Source of the DNA: Nilaparvata lugens
Lineage: Eukaryota > Arthropoda > Insecta > Hemiptera > Delphacidae
Direction of reading: 5' to 3'
DNA length: 64,000 nt
Assembly: GCF_014356525.2 (NCBI RefSeq)
Contig: NC_052518.1
Location: forward strand, 34,432,017 to 34,496,016
In this document: piece after piece, positions 11,476 through 21,810 of the stretch
How positions within the stretch are numbered: position 1 is the first letter of the stretch
How the letters are laid out: the number at the start of each line of letters is the position of its first letter
Made by a program: the position numbers and the translations under genes
Notes under the pieces: model-generated
What the model was told of the DNA's origin: nothing
Databases searched by the model: none
What the model saw: the letters and a program-made list of their open reading frames with translations, nothing else

Positions 11476-13773
11476 TGTGTGCCTGCACTTTTTAAAAGAT
11501 AATAGATAAGATAATTTTGAATAAAATTTAGAATTTAGAAATAGGCCGACACATCTAGAAAATACCTGAGTCTATACCTAATTCATGCAGGTGAACGGGC
11601 TAGATTCAAGAAAACTTCAATTAATCTTGCCATGCCTGATTTAATAGGTTTATACTATAGAAAAACACTACAATTTGAAATAATTGAAAAATACAAACAG
11701 TTTCAATAAACATTGGCAACTAAAATCGAACAACAGAAACAACGATTTCATGTTACTTTGTTGACATTCTTCATCTGATTCGGGGGCGCATTACTATCCC
11801 CGTTTAGATAGCAATACGTCACAAAACCAAACAATATCAGTCATCAAATAACAAATAATTAACTTCAACATAAAATTACTCTAGAAAGAAAAGCCCGTTG
11901 AACCCAAGTTTCGTCGATAGTAACCCATATAACCCATTTCATAATAATTTTGAATCCCCACTTTTGATTGACATTCTCAAATGAACCTTTGTTTCACTAC
12001 ACTGCACTTTCGTTGGTCTGTACGTTGCTTTATCGTCGGGGTTACAGTACCTTGTTTTTGGCGGTGAGCTTTTACCGGTTGAATTTGGCTTGACGGCTAC
12101 GTCCTCTTACGTCCCTAGACCTGTCGTCTGAACGGGTGTCTTGAAGCGGTGTTACATAAAGTTGCGGAACCAAAGGGGTGGTAGTACAAGAAGTTGGTTT
12201 GGGGACACACTTGAACCGCTGTAAATAAATGTATTACAGCATTAATTTCTAACTCTTCCTACAATTCATCAAAAGCTAAAACAGGAGTTATCTATTGATT
12301 ACAATTAATTAAATTCTCTCATTCTTTGAATCCTCATTTTATATAGATTTTTATCTTTAAACTACTGATTCTTTTTATCAGAATTAATGGATCTTTCTTC
12401 ACAAATAATTCAAATTGAAATGATGCTAACTTATATGATATTTTTCGTTTGGTTTGCGAAATCAAATATAATTTTTCATATAGTAGCTCGGCTAGTATTG
12501 TTGGAAACTTGTGCGCCAGCCAACATTTATTTTATTTATTATTTATGAACTATAGGATGCAATCCAAGTGTAAATAACGGGCATTCGCCCAAAACTGCTC
12601 AGAACCTTAATTAAAAATGAACATTCCAGAGTTTATGATTTGATTTACCTACAAATACAAGTCCAAAAACTAGTATCAACTGAAATTATGAATTTATCAC
12701 CTAATAAAACAAGACACTTTATAACACAATAAAAGAAAAAAATATTGAAAATTTCACTTTAAGGAAAGATAATGTTTGCCTTATAAGATTCATCTTGTGG
12801 AATTTTTACCTTTAATTAAATAAAATTAGTAAACACATAGAAAGTAATTTAAATTGTATTAAAATTTGAACATTCATTAATATTAATTTCCTGGAAAAGA
12901 AAACCTTTCTTCTTCGTCTATTAAGATTTCTATCATAAAAAATTTACTAAATCATTCGACAGCCTTAATGACATAAGAAAACAGAGTCTGAAAAATATTA
13001 ATTAAAAAATGTCATAAACTCAATATGAACATAATCTTAAAAGTTTCATTCCAATTTAAAGGCTATCTTCCTGACTTTCAGCAATACTCTACGATAATAT
13101 ATCTCCAGAAACAATAACTAACATGTAACGTAACTGAAAACTTTCTATACTTCTGTAGATAAAAATTTATAATTATCTTCCATCACTAATAAAATCAAAA
13201 GGATTATTCTCAATCAATATTATTAACTTGAAAAATAACAGGCTTAATTAATTCAATACTCTTATGGAAGTTTCAATCAATTAAATTCCCTAAATTATAT
13301 TTTAACCTTATTTTACGTACCTTAGCAGTTATTTGAAGAAACAATTATTCGTACATGATGAAGAAACACAATTAAACCTTTCAGGACATGGCACTACTAG
13401 TAAATTTAAACATTAATAAAAAATAAAACTAGCTCCTACATTAACTACTGAAATAAACTTATAAACCTGCCCAAAAAGGGGGAAACATAGTGACTACATC
13501 TTTACTCTCGTAGTGCTCCTAGCAAAGTGTCCTCCGGAACGTAATCTGGTCTCTCGACTGGGGAATCCCCACTACTGTATTTAGAAACAGGTCTCCTATT
13601 GGGCGAATGGAATCAATTTGACCAATCGTCGCGTGGCTTCTACAGCCTTTGGACCAAATAGTAACTGCAAAATCGGTAGTTTGTTATAATTTCAATGCTT
13701 GCTGTTTTCCAACTTATTAAATTTACTATTATAACTTGGGAAAAGGCCTGAATTAAAGAGAGTGCCCGGCACA
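11476..13773 (-). repeat. Long terminal repeat, 2,298 bp (5' LTR if the element is on the minus strand)
   Basis: Direct repeat of 4927-7417, with about 13 substitutions seen by eye. The length difference is one deletion of about 193 bases at 13718, where CAACTTAT meets TAAATTTAC; a short TAT is shared at the deletion ends, consistent with a small-homology deletion. Confidence 0.9.
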
Positions 13774-13777
13774 ACAG
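13774..13777. other. Target-site duplication, right copy (ACAG)
   Basis: Second copy of the 4-bp duplication found at 4923-4926. Coding sequence of the penton-like gene resumes immediately after it. Confidence 0.9.
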
Positions 13778-14274
13778 GTGCATATGAAGTTGATGACATT
13801 ATATTAGCTTTAAAGACTTAATTGAATAGTGACGAAAAGAAACTTAATATACAAGCAAACACGAATACTATGAAGCTCGAAATTCGTTCTGATAAGCCTA
13901 TTGACTTTACATCATCCACTTCAATAGGAAAAATGCTTGGTTTTGATAATGTTATATTACAACCAAATAAATGGTATTATTCTCAGCATTTAGTTAGCAT
14001 AACAAATATTGACTCTATTGTAGTTGAGTGCAATATAGCGTGTGGTAGTTACTCTGATGGCAAACAGAAACATATTATATACGAGTTCTCACCTAGAGTA
14101 CCTAGTGGGTATTTGATGAATGAAACGCCTAATCCAATAATCTATATGCCTTTAAACACACATAGAATTCAAAGCATTAATGTAAAGGTAACCGATCAAG
14201 AAGGATTGTTTATTGATTTCCGGGGAGATATAATTACAATTAGACTTCACATTTGTGAAAAACAAAGAACTTGA
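13778..14274 (+). pseudogene. Penton-like (single jelly-roll) minor capsid protein, C-terminal part
   Basis: Continues the frame cut at 4926. Recognisable segments include SIGKMLGFDN, VECNIACGSYSDGK, HTIYEF-like HIIYEFSPRVPSGY, and the end DFRGDIITIRLHI. These match my memory of the penton-like protein found in insect adintovirus/Polinton-type loci. Besides the LTR insertion there is an in-frame TAA at 13819-13821, so this copy carries two independent breaks. From 13822 to 14274 the frame is open. It is followed within 2 bases by the next ATG, as expected for compact virus genes. Confidence 0.75.
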
Positions 14275-14275
14275 A

Positions 14276-14452
14276 ATGGGATTCCTCGTTTTCAAACCTC
14301 ACACTAGCATTTGCTCACAGAAGCTCATTAGAGACTTGAACGTGATAGAGTCAACACCTAAAAAGCAACGTGCTATATCACCAAAAAGCGTGAGAATATT
14401 GGAAAAGTTGGGATTTATAGTAGATTGGCGTCATGTACGGCGCAGCAATTAG
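14276..14452 (+). CDS. Small basic protein between the penton-like and hexon-like genes
   Basis: 58 residues, starting MGFLVFKP and ending in a Lys/Arg-rich region with SPKSVRILEKLGF. Short proteins with a KFLxxLGF-type motif at this position accompany penton- and hexon-like genes in related loci, as far as I recall; the function is unknown and might be a core or cement protein. It overlaps the hexon-like frame by 20 bases. The block C copy has lost this region. Assignment rests on position and the short motif only. Confidence 0.5.
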   Translation: MGFLVFKPHTSICSQKLIRDLNVIESTPKKQRAISPKSVRILEKLGFIVDWRHVRRSN

Positions 14453-15667
14453 TGAAATTCTTGATGTTGAATCTCAACTCGAGTTCTATAATGATATTAC
14501 TAAATTTCAGTTCCATACTCATACAGTATATTTGGGTCAAGAAATTAAACCCTCAGATGAAGCTCGCATCCATGTGGCTTCTATGGATCAGTACAGTCTT
14601 CCATGCAAATCATTTATATTTTTATTGAGGGGGAGGTGAAGTGTACAAAACCAGCTGCGAAGGCTGGGGATGATCCGATAGAAGCTAAGTATATATTATC
14701 CAGTAACCTCATTGGAAATCTCTTTGATGAAATTCGATATGAATTGGCTGGACAACAAATTTCTAAATCAAGACTAATTGGATTAACATCAACAATTAAA
14801 GCTATACTAGTGAAAAATATGTTTGATAAGAACACATATCACTTGGCTGGGTTTGACAGAGCAGGATATACACTAAAAGATAATAAGTTCACATTCTGTG
14901 TACCTCTTAAATTAGTTTTAACATTTTTTGAAGACTTTCAAAGAATAATTTTAAACTTGAAACAAGAACTTGTATTATTAAGATCACCAACAGATCTCAA
15001 TTGCATCGAGTCTACAGAAGCAACAAACATTAATATAAAAATAATGAAGCTTCAATGGAGAATTCCCTATATTACTTTAGAAGATCATGTGAGGTTGAAA
15101 TTTTTGAGATTGCTTGATGCTGATACACCGCTGAAGCTGAGCTTTTGTCATTGGGAGATTTCAGAATTACCAAATTTACAAAATAGAACTGTTCATTCTT
15201 GGGCAGTAAAAACTGCATCCCATCTCGACACACCAAAGTATGTTGTTTTAGCATTTCAAACAGATTGTAAGAATAAAATTAATAAATCAATCTCGGAATT
15301 TGATAGTTGTAATCTTCAGAATGCGGAGGTCTACTTGAACTCTGACTATTTTCCTTATGAAAACCTCCTTGGTAAACAAGAATTGGTGTACCGTATGTTT
15401 TTGGATTTTTCGTCGGCATACTATAACCATAGTATCAATACTGAGCTTGGAACAGAGATTGATTTTGACACATTTTGTACTAAAACACCCCTGATTGTAA
15501 TTGACTGTTCACATCAATCTTCTCATTTGAAATCCTCCACAGATATTAGAATAGATATGGAATTTAAGGAAGTTGTACCTCCAAATACCTCCCCTTATTG
15601 CATTTTAATCAGTGATCGTATCATGGAGTACACTCCTCTTACTTCCATGGTGAAGGAAGTTCAGTAA
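14433..15667 (+). pseudogene. Hexon-like (double jelly-roll) major capsid protein, frameshifted
   Basis: Starts MYGAAISEIL at 14433. The first 63 codons run in one frame and the rest, to 15667, in another; the break is at the T-run 14619-14623 inside the segment around SFIF. After the break the frame is open for about 345 residues, with FDEIRYELAG, SRLIGLTSTIKA, FFEDFQRIILN and a final MVKEVQ. Block B (56760-57893) encodes a homologue about half identical, ending LVREVQ. I recognise the family as the major capsid candidate of insect adintovirus/Polinton-type elements. The break could be a true pseudogene lesion or an error in a homopolymer. Confidence 0.7.
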
Positions 15668-15687
15668 TTTCTCGATAGAGCACAAGC

Positions 15688-15695
15688 TATATAAG
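15688..15695 (+). promoter_or_regulatory. TATA-box-like element conserved with block C
   Basis: TATATAAG about 60 bases before ATG 15756. The surrounding 70 bases, including GTTTTAGCTTTGATCGG, are almost identical upstream of the block C copy, which supports a functional promoter in the ancestor. Confidence 0.6.
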
Positions 15696-15755
15696 TATTG
15701 CATTTTTCAAATTTTACTCATTTGAGGTTTTAGCTTTGATCGGTTAACATCTACA

Positions 15756-16710
15756 ATGTCTTCTAATTCTGAGAAGAAAACACGCTCTATCAGGATACAG
15801 TGTGATCTTGATGAGGAGGAGGAAGACAGCATCTACTATGACTCAAGATGTAGTACACCTAAACCACAGGAGGAGAATGGAGGAGGAGGAGGAGAAGGAG
15901 GAGAAGGAGGACAAAGGAGGACAAAGGAGGACAAAGGAGGACAAAGGAGGAGGAGAAAACAGAGCACATCATCAAACAGAAGGAAGAAACTCTCTCCTGA
16001 AAAAAAATTGCAACAGTCGACATGCATTGGTTCAAGGGAAATTCTAATCAAATTATCGTAAAAGAATCGGAATCGTGGATCAGGTAAATAGCTTTGTTGT
16101 GTTACATTTCAAGTTGCCATTTGCAAAGTCGGAATTGAATGCTAAATTGCGTAAGCAAGCAACATGGGCAGAGAACAATTATCACAAATTACGCTGGGAA
16201 GATGGACATTTTATTTATACAGACGAATTATTGATATCTTATCTTAAAGGATATGATAAAATCTACACAAAAGGTACAGAGAAAGCTAAGTTTCTTGGAA
16301 GGTTACACAAAAACGTATGTTGTTTACTGGATGAAATTGAGAAACCAAATTCTAACTACTTTACAAGTTCTTGGTATTATAATGCCTGTGAAATTCATCA
16401 TTGCAATCTGGGCGGGCGATGTGCGCTCTTCGTAGCTGTTCATTATAATTCTTTGATAATGAAAAATATGGACTCATCTCCAAATTTCATGTGCAAAAAC
16501 AATAGAATGCTTAGCATGAAAAAATGTCAATTCTATTCAAATACAGAAAAGTAAAACTTTGCAAGATATGGCTTTTTCTATAATGGACAAGAAATTCAAT
16601 GTGTTTATTGTATGCAAGCATTGAAATATCATACTGCTCGTGTATGTTGCATTGGAGGGAAGGGGCAGGAACCATTTAATTTGTCTATATTAGTACCGAC
16701 ATATGTATAG
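15756..16710 (+). pseudogene. Unknown virus-like protein with BIR-like C-terminus, block A copy
   Basis: Order of parts: an acidic N-terminus (MSSNSEKK, IQCDLDEEEE), a Gly/Arg/Lys hinge encoded by a GGA-rich microsatellite, a core domain (HWFKGNSNQII, HFKLPFAKSEL, WAENNYHKLRWEDG, YTKGTEKAKFLGRL), and a C-terminal segment with NNRMLSMKKC, FARYGFFYNGQ, CVYC and a later His and Cys. The core resembles a family I associate with insect and cnidarian virus-like loci. The C-terminal spacing R...GFFY.G...C-x2-C recalls the first part of a baculovirus-IAP BIR domain, but the gap to the His is shorter. Breaks: a frame change in or after the GGA tract, another near 16060-16075, and a TAA at 16552-16554. 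Blocks B and C carry homologues. Confidence 0.6.
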
Positions 16711-16728
16711 TTTCTTCATTCGCTCATC

Positions 16729-17004
16729 ATGGACCCGTGCAAGTGGATGCAAGCTGATAGTGAATTGGAAATGAGGTTAGAACAGTGTATTGATTGGTAT
16801 GATGCCTGTAAAATTGCAATTAAACATTAAACTCATGAAAATCATCATTTGGTAAAACAACCAAAAGACATTTTCTTAATCACAGTGAATTTGAACGATA
16901 TAAATGATTATCTATGCTATTACAGTCCCCATAAACTGTCTGTTAGTAAACTAATAAAAATTGAAGAGGAAGTGATGAACAATTGTAGTGAATTGTGTAA
17001 ATAA
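16729..17004 (+). pseudogene. Small unknown protein (WYDAC type), block A copy
   Basis: Begins MDPCKWMQADSELE 18 bases after the previous stop and would run 91 codons but for a TAA at 16828-16830. Conserved parts shared with the block B homologue (55126-55521) include W-Y-D-x-C, INDY/ISDYL and KLIKIEEEV. It is likely mostly helical. No known domain was recognised. It always follows the BIR-like gene in the three blocks, so the pair may work together. Confidence 0.55.
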
Positions 17005-17219
17005 ATTTCTAGTGTATACTCGATTGTTTTCATTTTCCATTGTACCTGCAATGTCTAGGTTTAATCGTTCAGTATCGCTTTGTTAGTTGAGCTGTAAAGA
17101 TCTCACATGCGTTGAAGCTCAATTCTATTTATAGAAGTGTGTAGTATAGTGTGCAGATACAAGTTCATTCAAATAGTTTCTTATCACATTTTACCTGTAC
17201 ATACACTCAACTGAAAAAT

Positions 17220-17565
17220 ATGGTTGATTGTTATAGCTTTTCAAAGTTCAAGAAACTATCTCATCTCTTGATGTCAATTTCATTCAATGAATTTGATCTG
17301 ATTGCGAAGAATATTAAATTTTCAACAGGTGATGAGGTGAGTGATCTTGCATTAATAAAAACAGAAAATCTCCACTTTCCAATTTTATCTGAAATTTTTG
17401 AATTACTCGATATACTAGAAACCGGACATTTCCATTATGGTTGTTCAAATAATGATGAATCATTAGCTATTGTTAATAATTCTAATGATCTCTGGAAATG
17501 CTTATATGACATTGCCAATAAAATCTACAAAAAGATTGTGGCTAAAAACATATCTATGTATTCCC
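17220..17565 (+). pseudogene. Unknown protein beginning MVDCYSFSKF, cut by a retrotransposon
   Basis: The frame opens at ATG 17220 with LLMSISFNEFDLIAKNIKF and continues about 115 codons until it meets the 3' end of a minus-strand non-LTR element near 17554-17570. A TATA-like CTATTTATAGAAG lies about 90 bases upstream. A small piece of a second copy occurs on the minus strand at 49700-49795. No known family was recognised, and the true C-terminus is missing. Confidence 0.5.
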
Positions 17566-20415
17566 ATTCAACAGAGCAACAAGCCTGGACCTGAACGTAC
17601 CCAAGGTTGCCGCAAAAATAACATCATTGGGCAGATCGTTCCAAAGTCTTGAGGCCGTGACCGTAAATGAGTTATTATACATAACTGTGCGGTGACGAGG
17701 TATTTGAAGGAAGTATTCATGCTGTCTCGTGTTCCTGCTGTGAATATGAGCCAGGAGTGTGAATCTTTCCTTCAAATACTGAGGACCTCTCCCCCTGACA
17801 ATCAGCTGATAAACAAGACTCAACATGAAGTATTGTCTCCTCTCTTTCAACTTCATCCAATTTAACCTCCTGTAATATGGAGTGATGTGGTCATCTCTTC
17901 TCGCATCAAAAATAAACCGAATTGCGTAGTTGAGCGATCGTTGTAATCTCAAATTCAGCTCCTCAGTAATGTCGTTATAAACGATGCTGCAGTAATCAAT
18001 GATGGGAATTACCAAGCTCTGTACTAGTGAAACACGAAGGTGGGTTGGAAGGAAATTTTTCAACCGTTTCAATTGATGCATAGTGGCAAACACTCACTTT
18101 GTCAGTTCACCAATCTGATTCGACCAATTCATATTTTTATCAAGCTGTATGCCCAAGACTTTCACACAACTTTCAAAGTGCAGAGCATGATTGGCCAGCA
18201 TTACTCGAGGAAGTGTATTAAAATCTATTTGGTTATACAACCGACCATAATCGATAATGATGCTTTTGCATTTATTTGCATTGAGTCTCAAGCAGTGCGC
18301 ATTAGCCCAAACAATCAAATTCTGAATGTTAACATTCATTGCGGCAATATAGTCAGCAGCACTGTTGGAAGGAAAGTGATTGTAACACACAAGGTCATCA
18401 GCATAAATATGGTATGATATGTCATGAAAAATTCGAGGGAGATTATTCATATAAATAGAGAAGAGGAGGGGACCAAGTATTGTTCCCTGAGGAACGCCTG
18501 CTACAACAGGTAACCACTCTGAAGTCTTGCCATCAGCTCCTCTCACACGTTGATACCTATTGCTTAGGTAGGATTCAAACCAGCAGAGACATGAACAAGA
18601 AAAATTACATTGATTTGCAAGTTTATGTAGCAGAATTGAATGGCAAACGTTATCAAAAGCTTTAGTGAAATCAAATGTGACAAGGAGAGAGAACTTACGG
18701 TTGTCCATGGCATTACGAATGTCATCTGTTATTTTCAAAAGAGCTGTAGATGTACTATGCGATGGGCGATAGCCAGACTGATTTTGATCAAAGAAATTGA
18801 ATGAATTCAGGTATGATGTCGTCTGCTCATGTACCACCCTCTCAAGCGCCTTAGAAATAGTGCAAACTATGCTGATAGGACGGAAGTTTTCAGGGGAGCA
18901 AGGACTACTTACTTTAGGGACGGGACATATTAAAGAATGCTTCCAAAGTGAAGGAAAAACTCCCATTTGTAGGGAAAAGTTGAAAATGTGTGTAATTGCC
19001 GGAAGGATAATGGGTAATATGATTTTATAGAACGTTATTGGAATGCCATCAACACCTTTATTATTTTTCCTAATTGAAAGGATAATTGAGGAGATTTTCT
19101 CAGGAAGGATGTAAGCAAAGAAGAATTTTTCACATGGAAGTGTGTGATTGGTTTGATTTATCATGGCATAGTTCAATAAATGGTGAGAAAATGAAGAGGG
19201 TGGCGACGGAGTGGAGAAGAACCTATTTAGTTGGTCCAAGGACACATTTACAGCTGCAGTTCTTGACTTGGGAGGGACAATCTCAACCTTCCGAATGTTC
19301 TTCCAGAGATCTGAAGTAGATTGCTTACCATCAAATAGCCGATTATAATATTGGATTTTAGCTCTCCTACAAACTGACCTCAACTGGTTTCTCAAAGTCT
19401 TATACCTTACAAAGTCTACACTGCAGCCGGTCCTCGAATGGTCGCGCCTAGCTTTGTCTCTCTCACGCCTCAGTAGAGATATCTCCCTATTAAACCAAGG
19501 GCATGGTCTACGCTGGACCTTGAAGTCACGTTCCGGTGCATGTTGATCGAAAATTGACAAAACCATGGAGTTGAAAGCATTCACCTTATCATCGATATCA
19601 TCCAAATGCACAATATCGTGCCAAGGCTTTTCCACAGCATCAGCAAAGCAACGGTCCAGATCAATATCCCTCAGATTCCTGCCTTTACTATTTGAAGTAT
19701 ATCTGATGTTATGTTCAAGACTATAGATGATATAGATCAAATCATGAGCTGACATACTGAATGACATTTGACCATTCGATAGGACAAAATCTGGATCACT
19801 GACTATCGCAAGATCAAGCAACGTGTGGCAAGTCTCAGTATGGAAAGTGGGTGAACTATCGAGAATTGTCATATTCATCGACTCGAATAGGGACCTCACC
19901 TGCCTACTTTCAAATGTATCCTTCATCTGGTCTGCATTGAAATCCCCCAGAGTGATTACATGCTGATACCTATGCATAACATTAACCAGGTCGCTTTCAA
20001 GGATGAACAATCTACCTGCTTTGGGAGGTCGATATACAACCACAACCAACAAGTTCTCTGAGCCAACCGTCACTTCAACCATCAGAAATTCAGGTGAACA
20101 TGAGTATAATTGGGGTGACGATGCAACTACTTTGGCCGGAAACTGCGATCGAATGTACACAGCAACACCTCCGCCACCCTTACCGGTTCGGTCGTTCCTG
20201 AATAGGGTATACCCAGGGACCTCAAAATAGCTAGACAGAAGACTTGGCTTCAAAAACGTTTCACTTATGGCAATAACATCAATATTAACACGTGAGAGCA
20301 TCAATTTGAACTCATCAAAGTGCGCCGGTAGAGATTGGGCGTTGATATGACACATCTTTAGTGCGTTTGAATGATCACAAAAAACTGACTTCAGCTCGTT
20401 TATGAAATCAGACAT
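17554..20415 (-). pseudogene. Non-LTR ORF2: AP endonuclease plus reverse transcriptase, one stop
   Basis: About 953 codons in a single frame with one in-frame TGA at 18094-18096. The endonuclease occupies about residues 15-235 (HINAQSLPAHFDEF, ISETFL, GGGGVAVYI, GDFNAD, SAHDLIYI). The reverse transcriptase follows, with GVDGIPITFYK, FRPISIVCTISKALE, FDFTKAFDNV (about residue 580), GVPQGTILGPLLF and the catalytic YADD (about 672). The C-terminal part after the stop has the usual WNDLP-type thumb/connection. Length and motifs fit the Jockey/CR1 group. The single stop suggests fairly recent activity. Confidence 0.85.
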
Positions 20416-21810
20416 ATTAATAATTAAGAAATGAGAAAATTTATATATCAGTACAAAAAACCGTATGCAATGACACTATGAATAGTTTTCCAATTGAGCA
20501 ATTTGAGAAAATAATAGTTTATTTGATAATTGAGTTATTTTAGAGATATAGATGTTACGTGACTATGAAGAGTCACTGATAATTGATTAAAGTATTTTAA
20601 ATGAAAAAATTAATAAAATAAAATAAAAATGAAATTAAGACAAGAAAGTTTATATTTATATGTATGTAATCTACTACATATTCAGACTTGAACAAAGTGG
20701 AGCTCCCACTAAATATCTAATTGTACAAAGATATACAATCTGAGCTATTTCCGCAAATAAATCTGTGAGAAGCAAAATGCATTAGTTTTATGAGTACTAG
20801 ACATTACTGTTGTTGTGATAATATGATAAAAAAAAGGTATGACAATTCTCAACGTTGAAAAAAAAAATTAAAGATTTGAAAAATAAAAATACACACATGT
20901 GAGATCACTTCTTGAAACCTTCAAGCACTCTTCATTCTCTTGAATCGTTGTAATACATCATGCATTCGAGATTCATATTAAACGAAATCAACGTTGAAGA
21001 GATAAGAAAAATTAAATAACGTAAAGAAAAATGGAATAAACAAATATGAACATGTTGGAACACTTCTTGAAACTTTCAAGCATCCTTAAGTCATTCAAAT
21101 TATGCTAGTAAGGAATGGATTCAAGATTCATATCTAAGATATCAGTATAATAATTGAATTAAAAATAAAAATACATTGCACATGCGAAATTCCTTCTTGA
21201 AACCTTCAAGCACTCTTCATTCTCTCAAATCGTTATAATACATAATGAATTCGAGATTCATATCAACGTTGAAGAGAGAAGAAAAATTAAGTAACGTAGG
21301 AAAAATGGAATAAACAAATATGAACATGTTGGAATACTTCTTGAAACTTTCAAGCACCCTTAATTCATTCAAATTATGTTAGTAAAGAATTGATTCAAGA
21401 TTCATATCTTCAAGATATCAGTATGATAATTAAACAGGAAGAATCTCCGATTGATCACATATTGAAATAAGGATTCTGGCCATATAAATCATGATCGAAA
21501 ATGAAATTATAGCAGATTGAGGTATAGTAATTGAAATTCCCCCCTCCAGGAAACCGCAATAGAAAGTAAAGCATGTTTTCTTTGAGAAAAAAGATAAAAT
21601 ATTATTGGACTGATATACGCTGTTAAAGTATTCATAATTTAATGAGAAGGATTCAAAAAAGGTATTCATGCAATTCTGCATTAATAAAAAAATTAAATAA
21701 AAACTTATAATAAAATTCAAGGGAATACATATTATCACTTGATGAAGAGAATTTAAGAAAACAGTTGCAACTCACCAAATTTCCTATTCAGTTTCTCACT
21801 TCCTCAGTTT
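20416..21810 (-). repeat. Inter-ORF spacer with a tandemly duplicated segment of about 285 bp
   Basis: Segment 20890-21173 is repeated with changes at 21177-21440. Both contain CTTCTTGAAACCTTCAAGCA, GAATAAACAAATATGAACAT and CAAGATTCATATCT. Inside each unit there is also a half-repeat (CTTGAAACCTTCAAGC and CTTGAAACTTTCAAGC). No coding frame was recognised. Confidence 0.75.

Larger units (their letters stand above)
4927..13773 (-). mobile_element. LTR retrotransposon without gag/pol (LARD-like)
   Basis: 8,847 bases bounded by ACAG target duplications, with two long direct repeats (4927-7417 and 11476-13773) that start TGTGTGCC and end GGCACA. The LTRs differ at only about a dozen positions by eye apart from one deletion, so the insertion is recent. 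A purine tract on the minus strand next to the left LTR suggests minus-strand orientation. The 4-kb interior has no reverse transcriptase, integrase, protease or gag reading frame, so it must have moved with enzymes from elsewhere. A minus-strand frame at 10261-10497 and one at 10825-11010 are short and unrecognised. Confidence 0.85.

Noticed and set aside
15802..16051. Alternative open frames on both strands through the GGA-rich hinge
   Set aside because: They exist only because of the microsatellite composition; the conserved flanking protein segments lie in other frames.
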